Shown here: in pieces, positions 8,376-17,833 of the stretch
How the letters are laid out: the number at the start of each line of letters is the position of its first letter
How positions within the stretch are numbered: the first letter of the stretch is position 1
From: JBGAJN01 sp044224905
Lineage (GTDB): Bacteria > Verrucomicrobiota > Verrucomicrobiia > Limisphaerales > JBGAJN01
Direction: 5' to 3'
Assembly (NCBI GenBank): GCA_044224905.1
Contig: JBGAJN010000003.1
Coordinates: 682,001-746,000, forward strand
Length of the DNA stretch: 64,000 nucleotides
Made by a program: the position numbers and the translations under genes
Notes under the pieces: generated by a model
What the model saw: the letters and a program-made list of their open reading frames with translations, nothing else
Told to the model about the DNA's origin: nothing
Databases searched by the model: none

Positions 8376-9479
8376 TCAGCGTACAGCCGCGCGGATCTCG
8401 ATCGAACGACGCATCAGATAGTGCGGCGTGTGCGGTGGTGCGTGACCCCAGTTCTCGCTGTAGCCGTAGTAAAGCCAGCCCCGCCCGCCGCCGTCGTCGT
8501 CCGGAATGAACGTCGGATGCCACGCCACCTCGCGGCCGATCGCGGCGATCACTGGCACTTTCCAAATCTGCTGCATTCGCTCGCGCGGCCAGTGAATACC
8601 GTCATCGGAGAACGCAGCGTAGATTCCACTTCGCTCGGGCTTCGCCCCCTCCCGCCATACGTTAAGGCAAAACAGCATCACGAACTGTCGCAGCGCCGGA
8701 ACATAAACGACATGAGGAAACAACGCATCGGCCGACTTCTCGCCGCTCGTGACCACGGGTGTGTCTTTTCCGCCGAGGCCCGATTCCGTGAAAACACCCG
8801 CGTGAAACTTTTTCCAAGCGCGCGGCTCGAGCGCGTCCGCCACCAGACAACGCGCCAGACAGATCTGCACACCGCGACCGTCGACGCGCTCGTGCGACGT
8901 GTAGTAGGCATAAAGGTATCCACCCTTCGGCTCCGTCATCACCCACGGCTCGCCCACTCCCTGATCACCGCGACCGCGCGGGTCCTTCGGCAATTGACCG
9001 GAAAGAATCAGTCCGCGCTTTTCAAACGTCGCGCCCTCGTCAAGCGACACGGCTAGCGCCACGCCGCAGTAAAAGCCGGGAACGCCATTCCCCACCGTCT
9101 TCATTCCCTCCTGATCTTCGGCGTGATAGAAGGCCAGCAACTCGCCAGTCTTCGCGCGCAAGGCGGCATTGATGCCCGCGTAACCATTGTCGAAGTCCCC
9201 CGTTCGGCCTTTGTCCAGAACCTTCGCGGCCTTGTTGAATCGCCCCATCTCCGGCCCTTCAAGCAGATAGGATGAAACTCCCGCGGAGATGAGAACGCGA
9301 ACATCGGGCTGCGTTCGCACCACCGCCAGCCGACCGTCCGGGAAATAGCGCAAGCCAAGTGCCTTGTCCGCGAGCACGACTTCCGGAGAGCCCAGCACAA
9401 CTCGATTCGGAAGCTCCGCCGCTCGCACCGCGCTCAGCGGAGTCAACAGCAACATCGAAAGACAGAGTTTCTTCAGCAT
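8376..9479 (-). CDS. Exported sialidase/glycosidase-like beta-propeller protein
   Basis: A 367-residue protein with a clear signal peptide (cleavage near AVRAAE, residue 21). The body looks like a five- or six-bladed propeller of the sialidase/GH43-like type. It contains an Asp-box-like AVSLDEGATFEKRG, GDQGVGEPWV, and FSDDGIHWPRERM near the C-terminus. It probably binds or cleaves a polysaccharide in the periplasm, but I cannot assign a family number or catalytic residues. It converges on the PanB-like gene with only 28 bases between the two stop codons. Confidence 0.72.
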   Translation of the reverse strand: MLKKLCLSMLLLTPLSAVRAAELPNRVVLGSPEVVLADKALGLRYFPDGRLAVVRTQPDVRVLISAGVSSYLLEGPEMGRFNKAAKVLDKGRTGDFDNGYAGINAALRAKTGELLAFYHAEDQEGMKTVGNGVPGFYCGVALAVSLDEGATFEKRGLILSGQLPKDPRGRGDQGVGEPWVMTEPKGGYLYAYYTSHERVDGRGVQICLARCLVADALEPRAWKKFHAGVFTESGLGGKDTPVVTSGEKSADALFPHVVYVPALRQFVMLFCLNVWREGAKPERSGIYAAFSDDGIHWPRERMQQIWKVPVIAAIGREVAWHPTFIPDDDGGGRGWLYYGYSENWGHAPPHTPHYLMRRSIEIRAAVR

Positions 9480-9593
9480 GACGGCGCGGTCTTAATTGCC
9501 GCGAAGCAAAACGTATCCCACCACCCGCTGACTGCCTAGCGCCGTCCGCGGAGGAGCAACTCATTCAATCCACGCCGCATTCCCAGTCCACCC

Positions 9594-10298
9594 TTACGAC
9601 GCGTTCAGGTAACGCCTTCGCTCCGCCTGCGGGAACTTTTCGATAGCGTACCGTAACAAGGTGCGCGGCATCTTGGCGGCGTGCTGGCTCAAAAAGCGCT
9701 TGAGCACCGCCTCGTCACGCTTGCCCACCTCGCGCAACATCCAGCCGCAAGCCTTGTGCATAAGATCATGCGGGTGCGTCAGGAAATGCTCGCACAGGCG
9801 CAGCGTGTCCTCGAACTGTCCATCGCGAATCAGTGCCTGCGTGGCAATAATCGAAATGCGTTGCTCCCAGAGACTCTCGGAGTCCGCCAACCGCCCGAGC
9901 ACCGCACGCTTGCGGCGCAGCAACCACATCCCGAGAATCTGCGGCGCGCTACTGTCCACCAGATCCCAGTTATTGACCCACCGGGTGTTCGCGAGGTAGA
10001 TCTGAACGTACGCATCGCGCGTCGGCTCACTGGCGGCTTTTTGAAATCTCCGCACCAGGATCAACAAAGCCAATAACCGTTCTTCGTGCCACGGCGAATG
10101 CAGCAACGAGAGCATTCCAGCATCAGACAAATTGTCACTTCGCGGAAGCAGCGAGCGGGTCTGTGGCACTGTGACGCCGAGAAATTGGTCGCCCTCCCCG
10201 TAGTCACCGGGACCGGTCTTGAAGAAACGGCCGGAACTCGCGGCCCGGCTGCTATCAGCCATTGACCACAACGCCCGGCGAAGTTCGGCGAGTTGCAT
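9594..10298 (-). CDS. AlkD-like DNA alkylation repair protein
   Basis: A 234-residue all-helical HEAT-like repeat protein of the AlkD/AlkC family. The diagnostic stretch is WVNNWDLVDSSAPQILG, where the Trp and Asp residues match the lesion-facing residues of AlkD. FLGVTVPQTR near the N-terminus and the MHKACGWMLREVGKRD helix also fit. AlkD enzymes excise N3- and N7-alkylated purines without base flipping. I use the ATG at 10298; a TTG at 10325 would add nine residues. The gene is not in an operon with its neighbours. Confidence 0.88.
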   Translation of the reverse strand: MQLAELRRALWSMADSSRAASSGRFFKTGPGDYGEGDQFLGVTVPQTRSLLPRSDNLSDAGMLSLLHSPWHEERLLALLILVRRFQKAASEPTRDAYVQIYLANTRWVNNWDLVDSSAPQILGMWLLRRKRAVLGRLADSESLWEQRISIIATQALIRDGQFEDTLRLCEHFLTHPHDLMHKACGWMLREVGKRDEAVLKRFLSQHAAKMPRTLLRYAIEKFPQAERRRYLNAS

Positions 10299-10497
10299 GG
10301 ACGAATTCAATTCCGCCCGTAACAAGCGCGCCAGAAGATTTTACCCTCGCGTAGCAATTGACGCCGAGTCTGCAACGCGGGCAATCGAATGTGCTGGATA
10401 CTTGCCATCCGTGCTCTCACCAGTTGGCAATGTGGCGGGAAGCGTGCCAGTCGGAGAATTGTTGCAGGTAGCATCCTGCACCCCGCGCCCCGCGCCG

Positions 10498-10515
10498 GTT
10501 CGATCTGAATCGAAC
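10498..10515 (-). terminator. Hairpin downstream of the metal-efflux operon
   Basis: A perfect 7-bp inverted repeat, GTTCGAT - 4 nt - ATCGAAC, lies 15 bases past the stop codon of the last gene of the minus-strand efflux operon. Flanking GG/CC could extend the stem with one mismatch. No T tract follows on the minus strand, so it may be a factor-dependent or stabilising structure. Confidence 0.42.
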
Positions 10516-10530
10516 GGGCGACGGACGGTT

Positions 10531-10980
10531 TCAATGCCCGCAGATGCACGCATACTCCGCGCGCTGGCACTCGCCGCACCTGCCGAGGTCGAGCTTGAAC
10601 CGGAAGTTCTGCGGCTTGGCGGTGGCGGCGGGTTTGAACTGCACGACGAGATTGTAGCCGTCGCCTTCCGGGAGACGGGCTTGGCTGACCAGAACGTCGC
10701 CCCTCTTCTCGAACTGCAGCGTCGCCTTGCCGCTCGGAGCATCCGCAATGAGGGTAAGGGTCTGGCCGGCGGCCGGAACGGGTTTCAGCGCGGCATCGTA
10801 AAACGTGACGGTGACGCGGTGGTCCTTCTCCACGTAGAACTCGGCGTGCGGCTCCGTTTTTTCCAGCAAGCGCCCGCCCTTCGGTCCGGCGGGTAGTTTC
10901 TTGTCGGCGGCGTTCACAGTGAGGAGACCGGTGCACAGCGCGACGGCCAGTGTGAGGAGTGAGCGTGAGGTGGCATTCAT
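10531..10980 (-). CDS. Small exported metal-operon protein with cysteine-rich tail
   Basis: A 149-residue protein with a signal peptide (cleavage near VNAAD, residue 25). A beta-rich middle begins GPKGGRLLEKTEPHAEF. The last 15 residues carry Cys135, Cys138, Cys145, Cys147 and His149, in CGEC and CIC arrangements. The gene is last in the efflux operon and overlaps the pump gene by ATGA, so the two are translationally coupled. The cysteines and location suggest a periplasmic metal-binding accessory that delivers or senses the exported ion. No biochemical role can be named. Confidence 0.78.
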   Translation of the reverse strand: MNATSRSLLTLAVALCTGLLTVNAADKKLPAGPKGGRLLEKTEPHAEFYVEKDHRVTVTFYDAALKPVPAAGQTLTLIADAPSGKATLQFEKRGDVLVSQARLPEGDGYNLVVQFKPAATAKPQNFRFKLDLGRCGECQRAEYACICGH

Positions 10981-13900
10981 AATTCGATTCGCGGATTATC
11001 CGTATTGTTTTCGTGGTCCGTCGGCACGGTGGCCGCGCGGTTTCTTTCCATCCACTCGTAAAGCACGGGCAGCAGGACGAGTGTGAGGAAAGTCGAGGTG
11101 AGGATGCCGCCAATAACGACGGTGGCGAGCGGGCGTTGCACTTCGGCACCCGCACCGCTCGCGATGGCCATCGGCACGAAACCAAGCGCAGCGACGGCGG
11201 CAGTCATCAGCACGGGACGCAACCGGACGAGCGAACCTTCGGTGACGGATTGGCGGACGTCGCGGCCGCGTTCGCGCAGAAGGTTGAAGTAGCTCACCAG
11301 CATGAGCCCATTGAGCACGGCTACGCCGCTCAGCGCGATGAAGCCGACGCCGGCACTGATGGTGAAGGGCATTCCACGAATCCATATCGCGAAGATGCCG
11401 CCGGTGATGGCGAGCGGGATGCCGGTGTAAACCAGCAGCGCCTGCCGCAGGCTGCCGAGGCTGAAAAAGATCAGCGCGAAAATCAGGGCCAGCGCGACCG
11501 GCACCACGATGGCAAGCCGTTTCTTCGCTTCGATGAGATTCTTGAACTGCCCGCCGAACTCGAAGTAGTAGCCCTCGGGCAGTTTCAATTGCGCGTGCAG
11601 TTTCGCCTCCGCTTCCGCGACAAAGCCCGCGGTGTCGCGCCCGCGCACGTTGATGAGAATGGCCACGCGGCGTTGCGCGTTCTCGCGGTTAATCGTGCCG
11701 ACCTGCGTGATGTTCGACACGGTGGCAATGCGCCCGAGAGTCAGCATGCCGCCGCCGTCCGTGCCCACGGGCAACTGCCGGATGGCGTTCATATCGCCGC
11801 GGCGCTCTTCCGCCAGCCGCACGACAATGGGGAATCGGCGGTTGCCGTCCTGTAGAAAGCCCACCTCCGCGCCGGCGAGTGCGGTTTCAATGACGCGGTT
11901 CACGTCGTCGGCGTGAAGGTTGTATCGACGCAGCGCGGCGCGGTCGGGCGTGATTTCCAACTGCGGCGTGCGACCGATCTTGTCGTTCTCCACGTCGCCC
12001 GCGCCGGGAACCTTGCGCAGAAGTTCCAGCGCCTCACCCGCGAACTTCTCCAACAGTGCGTAGTCGTCGCCGAAAATCTTCAGCGACAGTTCCGCGCGGG
12101 CGCCAGCCATGATTTCGTCGAAACGCATCTGGATCGGCTGATTGATGAGCGCGGCCTGGCCGGGAACTTTGCGCGCCAACGTTTGCTGCATGAGCTCAAA
12201 GAGTGCGTCCTTGGTGATGGTCCGACCGTTCACCTTGCGCCAGGTTTCGCGCGGTTGGAGCATCACGTAGGTGTCGGCGTCGCCGGGGTCCATCGGGTCC
12301 GTGGCGATTTCCGCGGCGCCCATGCGTGAGAAGATAAGGCGAATTTCCGGGAACTCAGCGAGGAGCACGCGCTCGGAGCGCTTCTGGATTTCCACGCCCG
12401 CCTGCAGGCCGGTGCTCTGGGCCTTGACGAGTTGAAGGATGCCATCGCCTTCGTCGAGCTGCGGGATGAACTCCGCGCCAAGGCGGTTGAAGATCACGAC
12501 CGACCATGCGAAGAGCGCCACGAGCGGCAGGACGACGAGCAGCTTGAATCGCAGGCTCCAGTTGAGCAGCGGCATGTAAACGCGTTTGGCCAGCGTGACG
12601 AGCCAATTGTCCTGCTCGTGAATTTTGCCGCCGAGCAAAAATGAGCACAGCACCGGCATGAGCGTGACCGCCAGCGCCAGCGCGCCGCCCAGGGCGAGCA
12701 TCACCACGAGCGCCATCGGTTTGAACATCTTTCCCTCGATGCCCTGCAACGCAAGAACCGGCACGTACACGACGGTGATGATCACGACGCCGAAGAACAT
12801 CGGGCGGACGACTTCCTTCGCTGCCGCCAGCACTTCACGGGCGCGCTCCTCCACGGTCAGCGTGCGTCCCAGCCTGTGCTGCTTCTCGCCCAGGTGGCGT
12901 AGGATGTTTTCCACCATCACCACCGCGCCATCGATGATGAGGCCAAAGTCAATTGCGCCGAGGCTCATCAGATTGCCGGGAATGCCCAGCTCAACCATGC
13001 CGGTCATCGCGAACAGCATCGAAAATGGAATGGCGAGCGCGACGATGAGCGCGCCGCGAATGTTGCCGAGCAGCAGAAAGAGAACGACGACCACGAGCAG
13101 TGCGCCTTCCGTGAGATTTTTTTCCACGGTGCGAATCGTTCGATCCACGAGGTCGCTGCGATCATAGAGCGTGCGAATCTCCACGCCCGCCGGGAGCTTC
13201 GCCTGAATTTCCCTAAGCTTGGCGCTCACCGCGCGCGAAACGAGCCGCGAGTTTTCGCCGGCCATCATGATCGCTGCGCCGAGCAGGGATTCCTCGCCCA
13301 TCTCGGTGCTCGCGCCCGTGCGGTAGCTGGTGCCAATGCCCACACTCGCCACGTCGCCGACCAGTAACGGCTTCACGCCACCGCCGAACTTCAACGGGAG
13401 CGTCGTGAGTTCTTCGGGGCGCGTCACGCGGCTGTTCGCGCGGATGGTGATCTGTTCGCCGCCGATTTCCACCAGCCCGCCACCAGCGTTGCGGGTGTTC
13501 TCGGCAAGCTTGGCGGCCAGTTCTGTGAGCGTGAGTCCCGCGCTCATCAACCGCGCTGGATTGGGCTGAATGACGTAAACCTTTTCGTAGCCGCCGCTGG
13601 TGTTGACCTCGGCGATGCCCTTGGTTTGCCGGAGCAACGGTTTGATTTGGTAATCCTGAATCAGCTTGAGCGCCATCAACTGGTCGCGGCGCGTGGCGGG
13701 CTTGTTCGTGGCGTCGGCGCGATAGTCCACACCGTAGTAAAAAATTTCGCCGAGGCCGGTGGCAATCGGCGCGAGCTTCGGCGTGAGTCCCGGTGGCAAA
13801 TCCTCGCCGACCTGTTGCAAGCGTTCGCTGACCAATTGCCGCGCGCGATAGAGGTCGGTGCCATCCTCGAAAATCATGGTAACCTGCGACAACCCGGACT

Positions 13901-14159
13901 TCGAGAGCGAACGCAATTCGACCATTCCCGGGATGCCACTCATCGTGTTCTCGATGGGGAACGTGATTTGTTTTTCAATTTCCTCCGGCGCGAGTGCGGT
14001 CACGGCGGTATTGATCTGCACCTGGGGGTTGGTGATGTCCGGCACGGCATCGAGCGGCAGTCGCAGCGCGGCCCACACACCCACAGCGACGAGCACGGCG
14101 GCGGCGAGGAGCACGAAAGCGCGCTGGCGCAGGGAAGCTTCCAGAAGTCGGTTGAGCAT
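10977..14159 (-). CDS. Heavy-metal RND efflux pump (CusA/CzcA type)
   Basis: A full-length 1060-residue inner-membrane RND pump. The N-terminal transmembrane helix is followed by PDITNPQVQINT, typical of the heavy-metal branch. The TM4 proton-relay motif DFGLIIDGAVVMVEN contains the acidic residues of CzcA/CusA. The large periplasmic loops and the second six-helix bundle (GVGFIALSGVAVLNG) are intact. It exports metal cations from periplasm or cytoplasm to the outside with the adaptor and outer-membrane factor encoded just upstream. Whether it is Cu/Ag or Zn/Co/Cd specific is not clear by eye. It starts 12 bases after the adaptor stop. Confidence 0.95.
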   Translation of the reverse strand: MLNRLLEASLRQRAFVLLAAAVLVAVGVWAALRLPLDAVPDITNPQVQINTAVTALAPEEIEKQITFPIENTMSGIPGMVELRSLSKSGLSQVTMIFEDGTDLYRARQLVSERLQQVGEDLPPGLTPKLAPIATGLGEIFYYGVDYRADATNKPATRRDQLMALKLIQDYQIKPLLRQTKGIAEVNTSGGYEKVYVIQPNPARLMSAGLTLTELAAKLAENTRNAGGGLVEIGGEQITIRANSRVTRPEELTTLPLKFGGGVKPLLVGDVASVGIGTSYRTGASTEMGEESLLGAAIMMAGENSRLVSRAVSAKLREIQAKLPAGVEIRTLYDRSDLVDRTIRTVEKNLTEGALLVVVVLFLLLGNIRGALIVALAIPFSMLFAMTGMVELGIPGNLMSLGAIDFGLIIDGAVVMVENILRHLGEKQHRLGRTLTVEERAREVLAAAKEVVRPMFFGVVIITVVYVPVLALQGIEGKMFKPMALVVMLALGGALALAVTLMPVLCSFLLGGKIHEQDNWLVTLAKRVYMPLLNWSLRFKLLVVLPLVALFAWSVVIFNRLGAEFIPQLDEGDGILQLVKAQSTGLQAGVEIQKRSERVLLAEFPEIRLIFSRMGAAEIATDPMDPGDADTYVMLQPRETWRKVNGRTITKDALFELMQQTLARKVPGQAALINQPIQMRFDEIMAGARAELSLKIFGDDYALLEKFAGEALELLRKVPGAGDVENDKIGRTPQLEITPDRAALRRYNLHADDVNRVIETALAGAEVGFLQDGNRRFPIVVRLAEERRGDMNAIRQLPVGTDGGGMLTLGRIATVSNITQVGTINRENAQRRVAILINVRGRDTAGFVAEAEAKLHAQLKLPEGYYFEFGGQFKNLIEAKKRLAIVVPVALALIFALIFFSLGSLRQALLVYTGIPLAITGGIFAIWIRGMPFTISAGVGFIALSGVAVLNGLMLVSYFNLLRERGRDVRQSVTEGSLVRLRPVLMTAAVAALGFVPMAIASGAGAEVQRPLATVVIGGILTSTFLTLVLLPVLYEWMERNRAATVPTDHENNTDNPRIEL

Positions 14160-14171
14160 ACGCGTGCGGTC

Positions 14172-14924
14172 CTACTTCTTGGCTTCGGGCTTTACGCAAC
14201 ACGCGTCGCCGCCGTTGACGTTGTGCAGTTCCGTCATCCACAACGTCATTACGGGCTGCACGACCACCTTGTCTCCCGCAAGCAACCCCTCCGTTACTTC
14301 CGTAAACTTCCCGTCCGTCCGCCCCGGCTTCACAGTAGCGCGGACAAAGTGCGCGCCATTTTCCAAATAAACAAAATCCCCCGCCGTGGTGCGAAACAGC
14401 GCCGAGTTCGGCACCACGGTGACGGCGTTCGTAGATCCGATTGGGAACCGCACGGTCACAAAGCTGTCTTGGGCGAGCGCGAGAGCTGCGTCGTCAACGC
14501 GCAGGATGGCTTCGACCATGCCCGTCTGCGTCTCGCCGCTACGGTCAAAGGAAAGCAATTCCGCACGTGGCGAAGGTGGCGTGACCATTGAAGATGATCC
14601 TGGCTCGAGCACTGCGGCATCGGCCGTGGAGACGAGTGCACTGGCCAACCCGTGCGGGACGTTCTTGGTGGCAGCGCGAAAAATTCGCGCCGTGATTTCT
14701 TGTACGGCGTGGATGGGTCGCTCGGAGACTTCCACTGTTTCGAGACCGATGAACTTGGCGGTTTCCTCCGGCACCAACAGCCCGCTCTTGGCACTGTAGG
14801 TCACGCCGAGCTCGACAGCTTCGGACGAAGCGTGTTGGCCGTCCGCGCCAGCTTTCTGGCTGCAGCCGGTGGGAATTACGGTAACGGCAGCGGCAAGCAA
14901 CGCCGCGAAAAATTGTCCGTTCAT
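14172..14924 (-). CDS. Short RND periplasmic adaptor lacking the alpha-hairpin region
   Basis: A 250-residue lipoprotein (lipobox ending PTGC at residue 21) in the adaptor position of the operon. The C-terminal half is a clear CusB/CzcB beta-barrel and membrane-proximal region: VVPNSALFRTTAGDFVYLENG and GLLAGDKVVVQPVMTLW. The N-terminal half keeps the LLVPEETAKFIGLETV strand but is too short for the usual lipoyl domain plus alpha-helical hairpin (typical adaptors have about 350-450 residues). It ends in GGDACC, another possible metal site. The start ATG overlaps the TolC-like stop (ATGA) and has a strong AGGAGG upstream. Confidence 0.82.
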   Translation of the reverse strand: MNGQFFAALLAAAVTVIPTGCSQKAGADGQHASSEAVELGVTYSAKSGLLVPEETAKFIGLETVEVSERPIHAVQEITARIFRAATKNVPHGLASALVSTADAAVLEPGSSSMVTPPSPRAELLSFDRSGETQTGMVEAILRVDDAALALAQDSFVTVRFPIGSTNAVTVVPNSALFRTTAGDFVYLENGAHFVRATVKPGRTDGKFTEVTEGLLAGDKVVVQPVMTLWMTELHNVNGGDACCVKPEAKK

Positions 14925-16234
14925 TGCGCCTCCTCCTTCGATGTTGCTCTCGAATGCAGCGGAGTCGAGCCGGTGAGCGTTTCCAATTCAAGCCACGCTT
15001 CCCACGCCTCGCGGCGGGTGTCAGTAAGAGTTTCGAGCACTTCGAGAAATGTCTTCTGAGCCTCGAGATAGGTCGCGATCGGCACCGCACCGAGACGGTA
15101 ATGACGGTCGGCAAGTTCAGCGTTGGCGCGGAACTTCACGGCGGGATCGCCGTCCCATCGCGCGAGTTCAGCGCGTTTCACTTCGTATTTCAGAGCGGCC
15201 TCCACAACCATGCGCTCCACCTCGCGTTGAGCCGTGCCCAGCGAAGCCTCGGCCTGAGTAAGCCGGGCGCGCTCAGTTTCCTCGCGGCCCTTCGCAGCGG
15301 AATTGAACCCAAGCGGGATTGAGAGACTGAATCCCGCCTGCGTCTCGCGGTCGCCCGCGCGCTCTTGCGAGAGATACGGCGCGACCGTGATGGCGGGTTT
15401 TCGTTCGTTGCGGGCGAGATCGACCTTGAAGCCCTGCTTCTCCAATTCGGAGGCGCGGGCGCGGAGGTCGAAGTTGTTCGTGCGCGCGGCGGCGAGCAGT
15501 TCCCCGAGCGGACGCGGCGCGGGCAAGGGAGGAATATCGCCCGCGATTGTGAGTGCCGTACTCGCTGGAACGCCGCGGAGTTGATTCAATGCGGCAAGGG
15601 CCTTTCGTTCCTCAATCGCGGCATCACTGGCGCGACGCTGCTGCGTAAGCGCGGTTCCTTCGAGGATGCCAATCTCGAGCTGCGGCGTGATGCCGGCCAC
15701 GTCGCGTTGCACCAGCACGTCGTGGAGCGTGTTGAACCGCTCGGCAATTTCATTCGCAGCGGCGGACTTCTGTTGCGCGGCGATTACGGCGTAACCGAGC
15801 GCGCCTGCGCGTTGCCGCAACGCAAAGCGAAATTGCGCGAGGCCCAATTCGGCGAGGGCGACCTGCCGATCGGCAATCGCCTTGCGCAACGACAACCGGC
15901 CCGGCCACTCGATGGGCTGCGCCAGTGATACTGACCACGCCGCGCCTTCGCCGAGTATGTTCCCGGCGCTGCTGCGCACGCCCTTGTAACCGCCGCCGAC
16001 CGTCAGTTCGGGATTCGGCATTGCGCCAGCGCCGCGACGTTCGCCTTTGGCGGCCGCAATCTCCGCGCGGTAAAAGTTGAGTTCGGGATTTTTCTCCACG
16101 ACTTCCTTCACCAACTCGTCAAGCGTGACTTGATTCTTTGGAGCGGGCAGCGGGTCTGCGGCATGGAGTGGGCAAACCGTGGCAATGGTCCACACCATCG
16201 CCGCAACGAGGACTTTGAAAATGTTCTGCTTCAT
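14921..16234 (-). CDS. TolC/CusC-type outer-membrane efflux protein
   Basis: A 437-residue outer-membrane factor. The ATG at 16234 opens a typical signal peptide (KQNIFKVLVAAMVW, cleavage near LHAAD). An in-frame start 57 bases upstream adds a poor leader. The body has the duplicated coiled-coil repeats of the OEP family: VTLDELVKEVVEKNPEL, QPIEWPGRLSLRKAIAD, LGFNSAAKGREETERARL, and YRLGAVPIATYLEAQKTFLEVLE. It should form the trimeric exit channel for the RND pump in the same operon. The stop overlaps the adaptor start. Confidence 0.92.
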   Translation of the reverse strand: MKQNIFKVLVAAMVWTIATVCPLHAADPLPAPKNQVTLDELVKEVVEKNPELNFYRAEIAAAKGERRGAGAMPNPELTVGGGYKGVRSSAGNILGEGAAWSVSLAQPIEWPGRLSLRKAIADRQVALAELGLAQFRFALRQRAGALGYAVIAAQQKSAAANEIAERFNTLHDVLVQRDVAGITPQLEIGILEGTALTQQRRASDAAIEERKALAALNQLRGVPASTALTIAGDIPPLPAPRPLGELLAAARTNNFDLRARASELEKQGFKVDLARNERKPAITVAPYLSQERAGDRETQAGFSLSIPLGFNSAAKGREETERARLTQAEASLGTAQREVERMVVEAALKYEVKRAELARWDGDPAVKFRANAELADRHYRLGAVPIATYLEAQKTFLEVLETLTDTRREAWEAWLELETLTGSTPLHSRATSKEEAQ

Positions 16235-16330
16235 AAACGGAATCTCTAAAGGACAAACCAGACACAAGGAGACAAGCCGACGTGGACACACGCCGGACGA
16301 ATGGGAGAAGTCCTCAGAACGAGGACTCAG

Positions 16331-16744
16331 TTACGAAGCAAAGGAGGGAGCCCGCGGTGGCAGCGCCGTGCGGAAAGTAAATTGCCACGCCGACGGGAGG
16401 TCGGACGGCGGTTCAGCGAAAAGCGCGACCGCAGAATCTTTCAGCGGCGGACTGGCGAATGAAACGGCGGGCGCGAGCAAAGCGATCGCGAAGGTGAAGT
16501 CAGCCACCACGGGCTGACTATCCTCGGTCCGGTAGGAAGCCGACTCGACGGTTTGGCAACCGTCCGCGTCGTCATCGCAATTCCCCTTCGTCGCGTCGTC
16601 GGACGCACACGCCAGGAATGGCAACCCGGAAACACGCTCCAAGAGACAATGCGAAGTGATGGGCACCCACAGTGCCAACAGCACCACTGCTACGATTGTC
16701 TTAAGCCGGTTCACGCTAGATAGAGATACCACGGCGGGAGACAT
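16331..16744 (-). CDS. Small cysteine-containing protein at the head of the metal-efflux operon
   Basis: A 137-residue protein with one hydrophobic N-terminal segment (VAVVLLALWVPITSHCLLE) followed by an acidic cysteine-containing stretch (ACASD, GNCDDDADGCQTVES). I use the ATG at 16744; an ATG at 16843 would add 33 residues rich in Arg and Lys. It precedes the outer-membrane factor by about 96 bases on the same strand and is probably the first gene of the operon. The Cys/Asp cluster suggests metal binding or sensing outside the cytoplasm. I do not recognise a named family. Confidence 0.6.
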   Translation of the reverse strand: MSPAVVSLSSVNRLKTIVAVVLLALWVPITSHCLLERVSGLPFLACASDDATKGNCDDDADGCQTVESASYRTEDSQPVVADFTFAIALLAPAVSFASPPLKDSAVALFAEPPSDLPSAWQFTFRTALPPRAPSFAS

Positions 16745-16908
16745 CTTCAAAGAAATGTTCCGTTTCCCACCGGGCTCGATCAGTAAATCGGCGAAACGGT
16801 CCCGTCCTTGAGGTGTTTTTCCGCTCCGCTTAGCTCGGGCCATTTGCGCATCGGGCTTCAGGCGTGATCAGAACGCTTGCCGCGAGCGATCTGGCGCAAG
16901 CTGACGGC

Positions 16909-17760
16909 CTACGGGTGCAATTCGCGCACGCCGGTTTTCAGCGCGTGGAGCCGGCCTACTTCGGTCCCGGTGAGCGCACGGTCGAACACGGCAAGATCAT
17001 CCAAGTGACCGACGTAGGACGCCCCGAGCACGAGTTGCACCGCGTCAGGGTTCCAGCCGAGCGTGAGATCCCAGTTCTCGATCGAGCCCTGCAACTTGCC
17101 GTTTAGATAAAGGCGTCCGACGGGCTTCTTCGATTTGTCGTTGAGATTTTCCAGCGTGAACACGGCGTGAGTCCAGGTCTCACGCGAAAACGGCGCGCGC
17201 GTGAGGTTCACCGCAGGGCGCTGTTCCGGTGTCATCTTCGCCCAGTCGAGGTTGTTGGGATTCCACAACTCAACCCGAGGACGAATGGCGAAGCGGAAGT
17301 GGCGCGGCGACTCATCCTTCGACCATTCCATGAAGATGAAGCCCTTCTTCGTGTCGTCGCCGACGATCTGTAAAGGGTCACAATAGCCGGGCGCGAGATC
17401 CTTGTCCGGATCGAGTTTGAGCCAGACGGACACAGACGCGCTCCAGTTTTTGTCGTTGTAGCCGAGGATTCCCGCGCCTTTGAAACGCGGCTGCGTGGTA
17501 CCCTTCTTCGTGAAGTGCAACCCTCCGCCGAAACGCCCGCCATCGGGCACGTGCCGGAGTTCTTCGTTGAAGGCAGCCGGAGCCAACCCTTGCTTGGTGC
17601 GGAGAAGGCACGCCTTGTCTCCGCGCGAAAAGTCAGCATCAAGCCCACGGTCGAACGACGCGTGAAAGGTGAGCGCCTTGGATAGATCTGCCGTGGATTG
17701 CGCCACTGCGGTCAGCGGTAGCGACACAGCCAAGCCAAGTAGGACAAGCGAATGTTTCAT
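16909..17760 (-). CDS. Exported LamG/concanavalin-like lectin-fold protein
   Basis: A 283-residue protein with a signal peptide (MKHSLVLLGLAVSLPLTAVAQ). I start at 17760 because this ATG leads directly into the signal. The body is a single LamG-type jelly roll: LTFHASFDRGLDADF at the start, SASVSVWLKLDP in the middle, and LYLNGKLQGSIENWDLTLGW then FDRALTGTEVGRLHAL at the end. Such proteins bind glycans or other surface ligands. No catalytic motif is visible. It lies between the metal operon and the HMA protein but may not be functionally tied to either. Confidence 0.8.
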   Translation of the reverse strand: MKHSLVLLGLAVSLPLTAVAQSTADLSKALTFHASFDRGLDADFSRGDKACLLRTKQGLAPAAFNEELRHVPDGGRFGGGLHFTKKGTTQPRFKGAGILGYNDKNWSASVSVWLKLDPDKDLAPGYCDPLQIVGDDTKKGFIFMEWSKDESPRHFRFAIRPRVELWNPNNLDWAKMTPEQRPAVNLTRAPFSRETWTHAVFTLENLNDKSKKPVGRLYLNGKLQGSIENWDLTLGWNPDAVQLVLGASYVGHLDDLAVFDRALTGTEVGRLHALKTGVRELHP

Positions 17761-17833
17761 AGTAGGAATCACACCGTAAGCAAATGGATGTCAGTCGGAG
17801 GAAAGATTTCCAGCCCGGCGCGCGTTGATGCTT

